This document shows, piece after piece, positions 1 through 6,763 of a stretch of DNA of 9,818 nucleotides. The notes under the pieces are model-generated. The model saw only the letters and a program-made list of their open reading frames with translations. It was not told the DNA's origin and did no database searches. The translations under genes were made by a program, and so were the position numbers. Each line of letters starts with the position of its first letter. The first letter of the stretch is position 1. Origin of the DNA: Ulvibacterium sp039819225 (GTDB lineage: Bacteria; Bacteroidota; Bacteroidia; Flavobacteriales; Flavobacteriaceae); assembly GCA_039819225.1 (NCBI GenBank), contig JBCBSN010000173.1:1-9818 (forward strand), in the 5' to 3' direction.

Positions 1-794
1 AATTTCAAGGGGTATTACGGAAGATGCAGACCGAAATGGCAACGCCCATACAATACTATATGGTTTTTGAAGACGATTTTCTGCATATGAACCAGCTTTT
101 GGACAAAACCGTCCAAATCAGCTTTATCAAATACCAATGCCTCAACTGTGGGAAGGATCTCCCCATTTACCGGCAAGGCTTCTGCAAGATCTGCTTTTAT
201 GAGACTCCAGCCGCCGGGGATTGGATCATGCGACCGGAACTGAGTACCGCCCATCTGGATAAGGAAGACCGTGACCTGGCTTATGAAAAAAAGGCGCAAT
301 TGCAGCCTCACGTAGTATACTTAGCCAATAGTAGCAACATAAAAGTAGGAGTAACCCGAAAATCCCAGGTGCCTACCCGCTGGATCGATCAGGGCGCCCA
401 TGAGGCCATTGAGATCGTAGAAGTCCCCAATAGATATCTGGCCGGTATTACGGAGGTGGCCTTAAAAGACCATTTAAGCGATAAGACCAATTGGCGCAGG
501 ATGCTCACCAATACCATAAATGACGAAAACCTTGTGGAGTGGCGCGATAGGCTCAAGGCGTTTGTCCCAGATGAAGCGGTCGATTATTTCATTACCGACA
601 ATGAGGAGACCCATATGGAATTTCCGGTTTTGCAGTATCCGGAGAAAGTAAAAAGCCTCAACTTGGAAAAAACCCCATCCTTTACCGGGGTCCTAAAAGG
701 GATAAAGGGACAGTACCTTATTTTTGAGGACAATACGGTTTTTAACGTTCGGGGACATGAGGGATATTTTGTGGGGTTGAAAATTAAGGCTTAA
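1..794 (+). CDS. DUF2797 family protein, 5' end truncated by window edge
   Basis: This is a DUF2797 family protein of unknown function. The first ATG in the window is at 24, but the frame stays open back to base 3 and those codons read FQGVLRK, which fits the N-terminus I remember for flavobacterial family members (a GVLxKMQTE pattern), so the real start is probably upstream of the window. Numbering from the Met at 24, a four-cysteine zinc-ribbon-like cluster lies at C39, C42, C54 and C57 (CX2C-X11-CX2C). It is followed by the conserved blocks GDWIMRPELSTAHLD, VVYLANSSNIKVGVTR and RWIDQGAHEA, then a helix carrying E144. The order Tyr99, Lys107-Val-Gly, Arg119, Glu144 recalls GIY-YIG nuclease cores, but that is inference. 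No signal peptide or membrane segment is visible in the part present, so the protein is probably cytoplasmic. It is convergent with the AsmA-like gene, 18 bases apart. The family call is firm; the function is unknown. Confidence 0.9.
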   Translation, partial: FQGVLRKMQTEMATPIQYYMVFEDDFLHMNQLLDKTVQISFIKYQCLNCGKDLPIYRQGFCKICFYETPAAGDWIMRPELSTAHLDKEDRDLAYEKKAQLQPHVVYLANSSNIKVGVTRKSQVPTRWIDQGAHEAIEIVEVPNRYLAGITEVALKDHLSDKTNWRRMLTNTINDENLVEWRDRLKAFVPDEAVDYFITDNEETHMEFPVLQYPEKVKSLNLEKTPSFTGVLKGIKGQYLIFEDNTVFNVRGHEGYFVGLKIKA

Positions 795-796
795 CC

Positions 797-812
797 AAAA
801 AACCTGACAGGT
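797..812 (-). terminator. weak hairpin plus T tract after the AsmA-like gene
   Basis: Directly after the TAG stop of the minus-strand AsmA-like gene, the RNA-sense strand reads ACCT-GTC-AGGT and then a run of T (ending near 797). The stem can be lengthened through G-U and A-U pairs into the stop codon, with one mismatch. It sits in the 18-base gap between two convergent genes, where a terminator is expected. The core stem is only 4 bp, so the call is tentative. Confidence 0.3.
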
Positions 813-3521
813 CTATTTGACCGTATCCTTTTTTTTCCCTAACAAACCTCCCAAAATACTTTTGGCAGTTTCCTTTACGGCATCTTTTTCGGGGGTTGCA
901 AGGGAGTCTGTTCCCTCCTTTGTTTCTGCTTCCTCTTTGTTTCCTCCTAAAATACTACCCAAAACCTCCTTTACCCCATCGTTTGTATTGGTTTGCGTGG
1001 AATCCTTAGAATTATTGGACAGCAGGCCACCGATCAAATCCGAAGCTTGTTCCTTGCCCTTATTGAGAAGCTTCTGTTTTTGGATTTCCACCAACTGGGC
1101 CGTAAGATCCTTTACCCCGGAAGTAAGATCCGTGCCTACGGTAGGGCTGGTATAACTTCCCCCGATATTGGCCGTTACGGGAATGGTAAGATTATCCATT
1201 TCGGTATCATCGATTTGAGCGATCAAGCCGCTTACCTCCTCGCCTAGATATTTGGCCGGCACTTGCAAAACGGCTTTATAGTCTAACTTTTGATCAAAGG
1301 TATGACCCCCACCTACATTAATGGCGATATCCTTATAGTTGAGCGTAAACGGTTTCACGCGTACCAGACCGTTCTCAAAGGAAAGTGACGTCTTTAGGTC
1401 CTTTAAATTCAGGTCCTTTATATCTAAAAAGTCAAGTTTGCCATCCAGGGTCGATAACAACGGAGCCTTTTCCATAGCCACCTGCTCTGTCATTAAATTG
1501 GCCAGGGCATTGCCCGTAAGGCTGGTTAGCATGGGGCTAAAATCGTTTGTAAGCTTTCCGGAGAGCTCCAATTGGGTATCCATTTTTCCTTGTAGCACTT
1601 GAGCTATCGGGGCAAGTGCCTGGAACATTTCCAAGGATTTAAAGGTCTCCCCAATGCCCAATTGGGACATATCCAATTTCATGGAGAAATCAGGGGTTTC
1701 CTCTTTGGTGGAGACCGCTCCGTTAAAGGCTACCTTTCCTCCAAAAAGCGAAGAGGTCATATTGCTCAAAACCGCTTTTTGATCCTTTATCCTGAGGTTG
1801 CCTTTTACGTCGGTAAGCCTAAGGTTATCATAAATTACCGTATTGGCAGCGGCACTGACAGCTACATCCAAAAAAGCGGGAATCTCTATTTTCCCTTCAA
1901 CTGGGGAGGTGGAATCCGAGGCATCCTTTTCTTCAGCACTTTCGGTATTTGATTCCTCCGTCATAAAATCGTTCAAGGCAAAGATGTCGGAAGTCATTTT
2001 AAAATTCCCTTCTACCCTCTCGTCATTGAACAGGAATCCCAAAAGATTGTCCAGGGTACCCCTAACGTTAAAATCCGTTTGTCCCGTTGTACCTTGAAGC
2101 TCGCTCAAGGTAACCGTACTGGGATTAAAGGCCATATCCAGATTCTGGAGCTGTACGGGATGGGCCATTTCCTCGGAATTATACTCAAAGTCCCTAAGCT
2201 GCAGCTTGCCCGTGGTGGTGGTTTTTTCATATTGCTTCTTTTCCAAGGTGGCCATATCAAAGGCCGTAGTAACATCGGCCTGTAATATCCCGCTCAGACC
2301 AAGATCCGCAGGCATGGGATAGGCCTGGGAAAGGTTGGCCAAATTCATATTCCCGTCCATATGGGCGTCCACCTTTGTATTTCCCATAAGTTCCCTGATG
2401 TTGGCCTTCATATTGAATTTGTCCTGATCGATCGTAAACGAGAATCGGTCTATATCCACAAACGTATCCTCTGTCTTTCCGCTGGTATTACTGATTTTGG
2501 TATCTATGAAAACATTACGAACGGTCTTTGGCAAATCGGGATATTTAAAGGAAGCGTTATCGGAGTTAATGCGGATGTTGAATTTGGGAATGCGCGTTTC
2601 ATCCACAATTCCTTTGAACTCCCCCTCTAACTCAAAATTTCCCGTGGTCTTAACGTTTTCGATATTCGTGGAATACTGCTCGGGTATAACGGCCAAAAAG
2701 TTTTTGAAATCGGAGGAAGGCGTCTTAAAACTGATATCCACTTCCTGGCTATCCTCGTTTACCTTTACAAAACCGTTGAACACCAGAGGTAATTGGTTCA
2801 CCAGGGCTTCGTTTTTTAGAAAGGTGTATTTATCCTCCTTAAGGTCGATCCCGATCAGGGCATCCAACTGTATCTTGTTTTTATTCAAATAATTAATGCT
2901 ATCCAAGGCAAAGGTGACCAAGGCTTCCGTCTGCGTTTCCAATTCCGATGTAGTCGCGGAGAGGTCTCCCTGTCCATTATGCTGGATATCGGAAACGACC
3001 AGAAAAACCTTGGCGGCCCTATCATCATAGACCACCTTTGAGTTAGTAATGGCGTAGGACTGTAAATCCAAGGTAAAGCCCTCGGAAGATTCATCCGCAG
3101 CTATTTCCTTGCCCGTTTCCTTTCCAATTTCGTAGTTGGCCACTTCCGCTTCGTTCACCTTAACATAGATGCTGGCACCGTCCACGGTGAGGCTTTTTAC
3201 ACCAATGGGTTCATCCGCACTTTTGAACAACTCCCCTAATCCCAGGGTAAGATCCAAGTCTTTCGCAGCAAAAAGGGTATCCCCCACAAAAGGAGCCTTA
3301 TTGACTAAAGTGACACCCTCCAATGACATCTGCGCATTTGGAAAGCTTTTGATCAAACTTAAACTGGCATCGGTAAAATCCAGGGTGGCGTTTACATTTT
3401 TGTTGACGTTGTTCCGGATAAGGTCTCCTATTTTGGCCTCCAGGAAAAAGGGAATGGCCACCAAAAGGGCAATGAACAAAATAACGATGAGGGCAAGTAC
3501 CCGAAGGATTTTCTTTTTCAT
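813..3521 (-). CDS. AsmA-like family protein, single N-terminal membrane anchor
   Basis: A 902-residue member of the AsmA-like superfamily. Relatives such as AsmA, TamB and YhdP are inner-membrane-anchored periplasmic proteins linked to outer-membrane assembly and phospholipid transport between the membranes; that role is family knowledge and is not shown here. After a basic MKKK start, one hydrophobic segment (about residues 6-28) serves as the anchor. The rest is a long beta-rich body with typical phrases such as ATLDFTDASLSLIKSFPNAQ and SLEGVTLVNKAPF near the N-terminus, and LRIKDQKAVLSNMTSSLFGG further on. An acidic, Ser/Glu-rich linker at about 520-543 separates the N-terminal half from the C-terminal AsmA-like region. 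The last 100 residues are charged, with recurring Val-Lys and Ile-Leu-Gly-Gly motifs. The gene lies 40 bases downstream of yhhQ on the same strand, with a possible terminator between. No clear Shine-Dalgarno or TAnnTTTG promoter precedes the ATG. The start is supported by the anchor following it directly. Confidence 0.9.
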   Translation of the reverse strand: MKKKILRVLALIVILFIALLVAIPFFLEAKIGDLIRNNVNKNVNATLDFTDASLSLIKSFPNAQMSLEGVTLVNKAPFVGDTLFAAKDLDLTLGLGELFKSADEPIGVKSLTVDGASIYVKVNEAEVANYEIGKETGKEIAADESSEGFTLDLQSYAITNSKVVYDDRAAKVFLVVSDIQHNGQGDLSATTSELETQTEALVTFALDSINYLNKNKIQLDALIGIDLKEDKYTFLKNEALVNQLPLVFNGFVKVNEDSQEVDISFKTPSSDFKNFLAVIPEQYSTNIENVKTTGNFELEGEFKGIVDETRIPKFNIRINSDNASFKYPDLPKTVRNVFIDTKISNTSGKTEDTFVDIDRFSFTIDQDKFNMKANIRELMGNTKVDAHMDGNMNLANLSQAYPMPADLGLSGILQADVTTAFDMATLEKKQYEKTTTTGKLQLRDFEYNSEEMAHPVQLQNLDMAFNPSTVTLSELQGTTGQTDFNVRGTLDNLLGFLFNDERVEGNFKMTSDIFALNDFMTEESNTESAEEKDASDSTSPVEGKIEIPAFLDVAVSAAANTVIYDNLRLTDVKGNLRIKDQKAVLSNMTSSLFGGKVAFNGAVSTKEETPDFSMKLDMSQLGIGETFKSLEMFQALAPIAQVLQGKMDTQLELSGKLTNDFSPMLTSLTGNALANLMTEQVAMEKAPLLSTLDGKLDFLDIKDLNLKDLKTSLSFENGLVRVKPFTLNYKDIAINVGGGHTFDQKLDYKAVLQVPAKYLGEEVSGLIAQIDDTEMDNLTIPVTANIGGSYTSPTVGTDLTSGVKDLTAQLVEIQKQKLLNKGKEQASDLIGGLLSNNSKDSTQTNTNDGVKEVLGSILGGNKEEAETKEGTDSLATPEKDAVKETAKSILGGLLGKKKDTVK

Positions 3522-3549
3522 ACGTCTGCTGTATTACGATTAGAACTAT

Positions 3550-3572
3550 AAAAAATGCACTTTAGTGTGCAT
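3550..3572 (-). terminator. possible intrinsic terminator overlapping the yhhQ stop codon
   Basis: On the minus strand ATGCAC-ACTAAA-GTGCAT forms a perfect 6-bp stem with a 6-base loop, followed directly by a T run. The yhhQ stop codon TAA (3562-3564) lies in the loop. The stem has only three G-C pairs, so termination may be partial, letting some transcripts read on into the AsmA-like gene. The structure is seen directly; its activity is inferred. Confidence 0.45.
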
Positions 3573-4275
3573 CCAGGTCAATTTCCTCGCCTACGGCCAG
3601 GTGAAATCGCTTTCTGAGAAGATATACGAAAAAATAGAGCAAAGGGGTGTCGAAGAAAGCTACCAAAACCTTAAAAAGAAATGCGCTGATGACAAATCCC
3701 CAGAAAACATCCCATGGAAACACCTTAAAAATACAGAGTAACGCAATTACGGTAAAGGAATCTATGAACTGGGACAAAAAAGTGGAAAAATTGTTCCGAA
3801 GCCATAAATACTTGCCATTGGTTAGCCTTTTCCAAAAATGATAAATCGAAATATCGACGTATTGTGCAAAAAGATAAGCGATCATAGAGGCTAGAACGGC
3901 CACTGGGGAAAGTGCGAACACGTCGGTAAATGTCTTGTCATCAACCTTAGAATCAGCAATGGCAGGAACAAAATCGGCCACTATGATTATCCCCATAGAA
4001 AAAATCGAAGCAAAAATCCCGGCCGTCACAATCTGATTCGCCTTTTTCTTTCCAAAAATCTCCGAAATCAAATCCGTAATCAAAAAGGTTATGGGGTAAG
4101 GTAAAATCCCTACGGAAACAACGAATAACGGAGAACCAAAAACGGTGATATCACCAAACGGGTTCCAGTAAAAGAATTTTTGAAAAATAAGATTGGAGAC
4201 CACTAAAGAAGTTATAAAAAGGGCTCCCAAGTATAGATAAATCTGGTAGGCCAGTCGCTTATCTTTTAGGTTCAT
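3562..4275 (-). CDS. yhhQ: queuosine precursor transporter, YhhQ/QPTR (VUT) family
   Basis: A 237-residue integral membrane protein of the YhhQ (DUF165, vitamin uptake transporter) family. E. coli YhhQ imports the 7-deazaguanine precursors preQ0 and preQ1 used to make queuosine in tRNA. Family marks are clear: PITFLITDLISEIFGKKKA (about residues 60-78), the acidic-aromatic block AQYVDISIYHFWKRLTNGKY (about 137-156) and LWLRNNFSTFLSQFIDSF after it. About six hydrophobic segments can be picked out, beginning near residues 13-31, and the length is normal for the family. The ATG is preceded by AGGAAAG at a spacing of five bases, one of the better ribosome-binding sites in the window. The gene is divergent from the DUF5723-OmpA gene and leads a minus-strand pair with the AsmA-like gene; nothing visible links the two functions. 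I looked for a preQ1 riboswitch in the 119-base upstream gap and did not recognise one. Confidence 0.93.
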   Translation of the reverse strand: MNLKDKRLAYQIYLYLGALFITSLVVSNLIFQKFFYWNPFGDITVFGSPLFVVSVGILPYPITFLITDLISEIFGKKKANQIVTAGIFASIFSMGIIIVADFVPAIADSKVDDKTFTDVFALSPVAVLASMIAYLFAQYVDISIYHFWKRLTNGKYLWLRNNFSTFLSQFIDSFTVIALLCIFKVFPWDVFWGFVISAFLFKVLVAFFDTPLLYFFVYLLRKRFHLAVGEEIDLDAH

Positions 4276-4357
4276 ACGAACTTTCCTATTAAAAACCTGC
4301 TACGGCAACAATACCGATCCCTTGATTTCGTTATGATACGGATACCTACCATTAACG

Positions 4358-4365
4358 CAAAAATA
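4358..4365 (-). promoter_or_regulatory. candidate -7 element for yhhQ
   Basis: The minus strand reads TATTTTTG, an exact match to the Bacteroidota -7 consensus TAnnTTTG, about 80 bases upstream of the yhhQ ATG. No TTG is present at the expected -33 distance, so support is weak. No comparable element was found for the divergent DUF5723-OmpA gene in the same gap. Confidence 0.25.
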
Positions 4366-4394
4366 ATCGATTAAACCGCTAAATGTAAGAGGAT

Positions 4395-6710
4395 ATGAAA
4401 AAAACATGTCTGACCCTTCTTTTTGCTTTGATAGCTCTGGGTATAAGGGCCCAATCCTATATAGGTTTCTTCACCGATAATTATAGTGGGGTGAATAGGG
4501 TAATCAATAACCCTGCGAACATCGCGGACACCCCATTCAATTTTGATATAAATCTCATAGGAGCCAGTACTTTTTTCGGGAACGATGCCTATTCTTCGGA
4601 ATCCCTTTCTAACTTGACCGGGGATGGGTTTGAATTTCCGGATTCCCTGGATGAGAACTTCACGGATGACAATTTCGCCTACAATTATACCGATATCCTT
4701 GGCCCGTCGATATTGGTAAATATCAATGCCAAAAATGCCATAGCCCTATACTCACGGGCAAGGGTAATCTTTAATGCCTCGGAAATAGATGGTGCCCAGA
4801 TCGATCAGTTCGCAGACGATTTTGATGCGGATACCGACGATTTTATGCTCGACAATCTGAACACAACGGCATCCGCCCACGGTTGGGGCGAAGTAGGCCT
4901 ATCCTATGCAAGAGTGTTCAAAGACGACAATGAGCACTTTTTTAAGGGCGGGGCAACCGTTAAATATTTGATAGGGCTCGGAGGCGGTTACGGCCAAACC
5001 CAAAACCTTACCGCCAATTACGTTGCCAATGGAGAGGACATCTTGGATAATTTGGCCGACGGGAATATTACCCTGGACGGAAATGTAAATTACGCCCTAT
5101 CCTATGACGACGTGGAAAATGATTTTGAGTTCGATAATCTGGAACTACCCCGTTCGCTGGCCTTTGATATTGGAGGTGTCTATGAATGGCGTCCGGATTA
5201 TGAGGACTATTACGTAACCGATAAAAATGGCAATCAAGTACTAGATCGGACCAAGAACAAGTATAAATTAAGGGTGGGGTTTTCCGTTACCGATATTGGT
5301 GGCATAACCTATGACCAGGGCGTAGGTAGTGCCATAGCTATTAATTCCACTACCCTGGATTTCATTGGCGACTTAAATGAGGCCAATGATTTTGATGATG
5401 TACAGGCCGTTCTAAACGATGATGCGTATGATGATTTAATCAATAATGCTACCGAAGGCAGTAGTTTTTCTGATTTGGTAAGTCAACTTCAAAACGCCAA
5501 CAACCTTACCGAGGTGGAAATCATCCTTGAAAACAATAGCAATGAATTGACCGACTTGATCGATGATTTGGAGAACATTGAGGATCTGGACGATATTCTT
5601 GATGATTACAACATAGCCAATATTACATCTGAAGGAAATGAAGTACAAATGATATTACCTACCGTGATGCACCTTAATGCGGATTGGTCTTTTAACAAAA
5701 ACCTATTCCTGAATGTAGCCACACATATATCATTGACTTCAAGATCTAAGTCGGGGAGAAATGCCATTGCCAATGAATTTAGATTGACACCGCGTTATGA
5801 AAGCCGAGCGTTTGGTTTGTTCTCCCCTATGCGATTGGTCCAGGGCCACGGCCTGTTATGGGGCCTAGGTTTCCGATTGGGGCCACTGTATGTGGGTAGT
5901 GGATCCATAGTTTCCAACGCTGTGGCGGGAAATATTGAAGCAGGCGATGTGTATGCAGGACTAAAGGTACCAGGACTAAAGTCCAGGAACAAAGATCAGG
6001 ACGGCGATGGTATCAAAGACAAAAAAGACCAATGCCCTGAAACTCCGGGACCCGAAGAGAATGATGGTTGTCCTTGGCCCGACACCGACGGGGATACCGT
6101 TTTGGATAAGGACGATGAATGCTCCGATGTTCCAGGACCAGCGGAAAATAATGGATGCCCCTGGCCGGACAAGGATGAAGATGGGGTACTGGACAAGGAT
6201 GATAGCTGTCCCGAAGAGGCAGGCCCTGCGGAAAACCAGGGATGCCCCTGGCCGGATACCGATGGAGACGGGGTATTGGACAAGGATGATAATTGCGTGG
6301 ATACTCCCGGAACCGTGGCAAATGCGGGATGTCCCGAAGTCGTGGAAGTTACGGAGGAAGTACAGAAGGAGTTGAACGATTATGCCAAAACCATTCTCTT
6401 TAATTCCGGAAAAGCTTCGATCAAGGACGAATCCACCAGTGTTTTGGTGAGCATTATCCGAATCTTAAAGGAATACCCCGATGCCAAATTCAGTATTGAA
6501 GGCCATACGGATAGTATTGGCAGTAAGGAGAGTAACCAAAGGCTTTCTGAAGATAGGGCCTTTTCCGTGAAGGCATTTTTGGAAAACAATGGTATTGATC
6601 CGTTCCGCTTGTCTGCCAAAGGTTTTGGGGAGGATAAGCCTATTGCCACCAACATGTACAAGGACGGACGCGCCCAAAACCGACGGGTGGAAATCAACTT
6701 AGTGAAATAA
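4395..6710 (+). CDS. DUF5723 family protein with TSP3 repeats and OmpA C-terminal domain
   Basis: A 771-residue envelope protein in three parts. An N-terminal signal peptide (MKKTCLTLLFALIALGIRA, cut expected near residue 19) leads into a DUF5723 region, recognised by the opening YSGVNRVINNPANIADTPF and by a beta-rich pattern to about residue 525; it is probably an outer-membrane barrel. Residues 534-647 form four 29-residue thrombospondin type 3-like repeats, each with an acidic DxDxDG-type calcium-binding loop, a DxC and a GC. Residues 655-771 are an OmpA-like peptidoglycan-binding domain: ILFNSG, IEGHTDSIG, NQRLSEDRA, RLSAKGFGEDKPIATN and GRAQNRRVEI. D706 and R721 occupy the positions that bind diaminopimelate in OmpA homologues. 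The likely role is tethering the outer membrane to peptidoglycan through a calcium-stiffened linker. An acidic, Asn/Asp/Leu-rich stretch at 332-412 is odd for the barrel region. The upstream sequence AAGAGG lies only two bases from the ATG. A shared terminator follows the gene. Confidence 0.92.
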   Translation: MKKTCLTLLFALIALGIRAQSYIGFFTDNYSGVNRVINNPANIADTPFNFDINLIGASTFFGNDAYSSESLSNLTGDGFEFPDSLDENFTDDNFAYNYTDILGPSILVNINAKNAIALYSRARVIFNASEIDGAQIDQFADDFDADTDDFMLDNLNTTASAHGWGEVGLSYARVFKDDNEHFFKGGATVKYLIGLGGGYGQTQNLTANYVANGEDILDNLADGNITLDGNVNYALSYDDVENDFEFDNLELPRSLAFDIGGVYEWRPDYEDYYVTDKNGNQVLDRTKNKYKLRVGFSVTDIGGITYDQGVGSAIAINSTTLDFIGDLNEANDFDDVQAVLNDDAYDDLINNATEGSSFSDLVSQLQNANNLTEVEIILENNSNELTDLIDDLENIEDLDDILDDYNIANITSEGNEVQMILPTVMHLNADWSFNKNLFLNVATHISLTSRSKSGRNAIANEFRLTPRYESRAFGLFSPMRLVQGHGLLWGLGFRLGPLYVGSGSIVSNAVAGNIEAGDVYAGLKVPGLKSRNKDQDGDGIKDKKDQCPETPGPEENDGCPWPDTDGDTVLDKDDECSDVPGPAENNGCPWPDKDEDGVLDKDDSCPEEAGPAENQGCPWPDTDGDGVLDKDDNCVDTPGTVANAGCPEVVEVTEEVQKELNDYAKTILFNSGKASIKDESTSVLVSIIRILKEYPDAKFSIEGHTDSIGSKESNQRLSEDRAFSVKAFLENNGIDPFRLSAKGFGEDKPIATNMYKDGRAQNRRVEINLVK
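5994..6341 (+). repeat. four tandem 87-bp units encoding TSP3 repeats
   Basis: Units begin at 5994, 6081, 6168 and 6255, each encoding 29 residues of the form DxDGDGVLDKDDxC followed by PGPAEN-x-GCPWP. Units are related at the DNA level: ggatgcccctggccgga occurs identically at 6153 and 6240, exactly 87 bases apart, and the 22 bases starting at 6183 and 6270 differ at one position. Unit 1 (KDKKDQC) and the end of unit 4 (PGTVANAGCP) are the most divergent, as is usual at the edges of a tandem array. Unit 2 has Thr568 where the others have Gly in the calcium loop. Confidence 0.9.
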
Positions 6711-6737
6711 CTTATAAAATTGCCTTGAGAGAGATCC

Positions 6738-6763
6738 AAAAACCCCAGAAATGGGGTTTTTTT
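6738..6763. terminator. bidirectional intrinsic terminator with GAAA tetraloop
   Basis: AAAAACCCCA-GAAA-TGGGGTTTTT is a perfect 10-bp stem closed by a GNRA-type GAAA loop (6748-6751), with a T tract to 6763. It follows the DUF5723-OmpA stop by 27 bases, and the T tract touches the stop codon of the convergent sppA gene. Because each arm has A/T at its outer end, the hairpin has a T tract on either strand and should end transcription from both genes. Confidence 0.9.

Noticed and set aside
15..311. Antisense 98-codon frame opposite the DUF2797 gene
   Set aside because: It lies wholly opposite strongly conserved DUF2797 codons and its product resembles nothing I know; it is a shadow frame.
817..1155. 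Plus-strand frames opposite the AsmA-like gene (this one and several others up to 3543)
   Set aside because: All are opposite a 902-codon gene with a coherent family pattern. Their products are low in recognisable structure and overlap one another.
4276..4394. preQ1 riboswitch upstream of yhhQ
   Set aside because: A queuosine-precursor transporter is a natural riboswitch target, so I looked for the short preQ1-I hairpin with A-rich tail and for larger classes. Only weak 3-4-bp stems are present. A covariance-model search (Infernal with Rfam preQ1 models) would settle it.
5996..6321. Pro/Ser-rich antisense frames opposite the TSP3 repeats
   Set aside because: Their repetitive products follow from the 87-bp tandem repeat, which lacks stops in those frames; no independent coding evidence.
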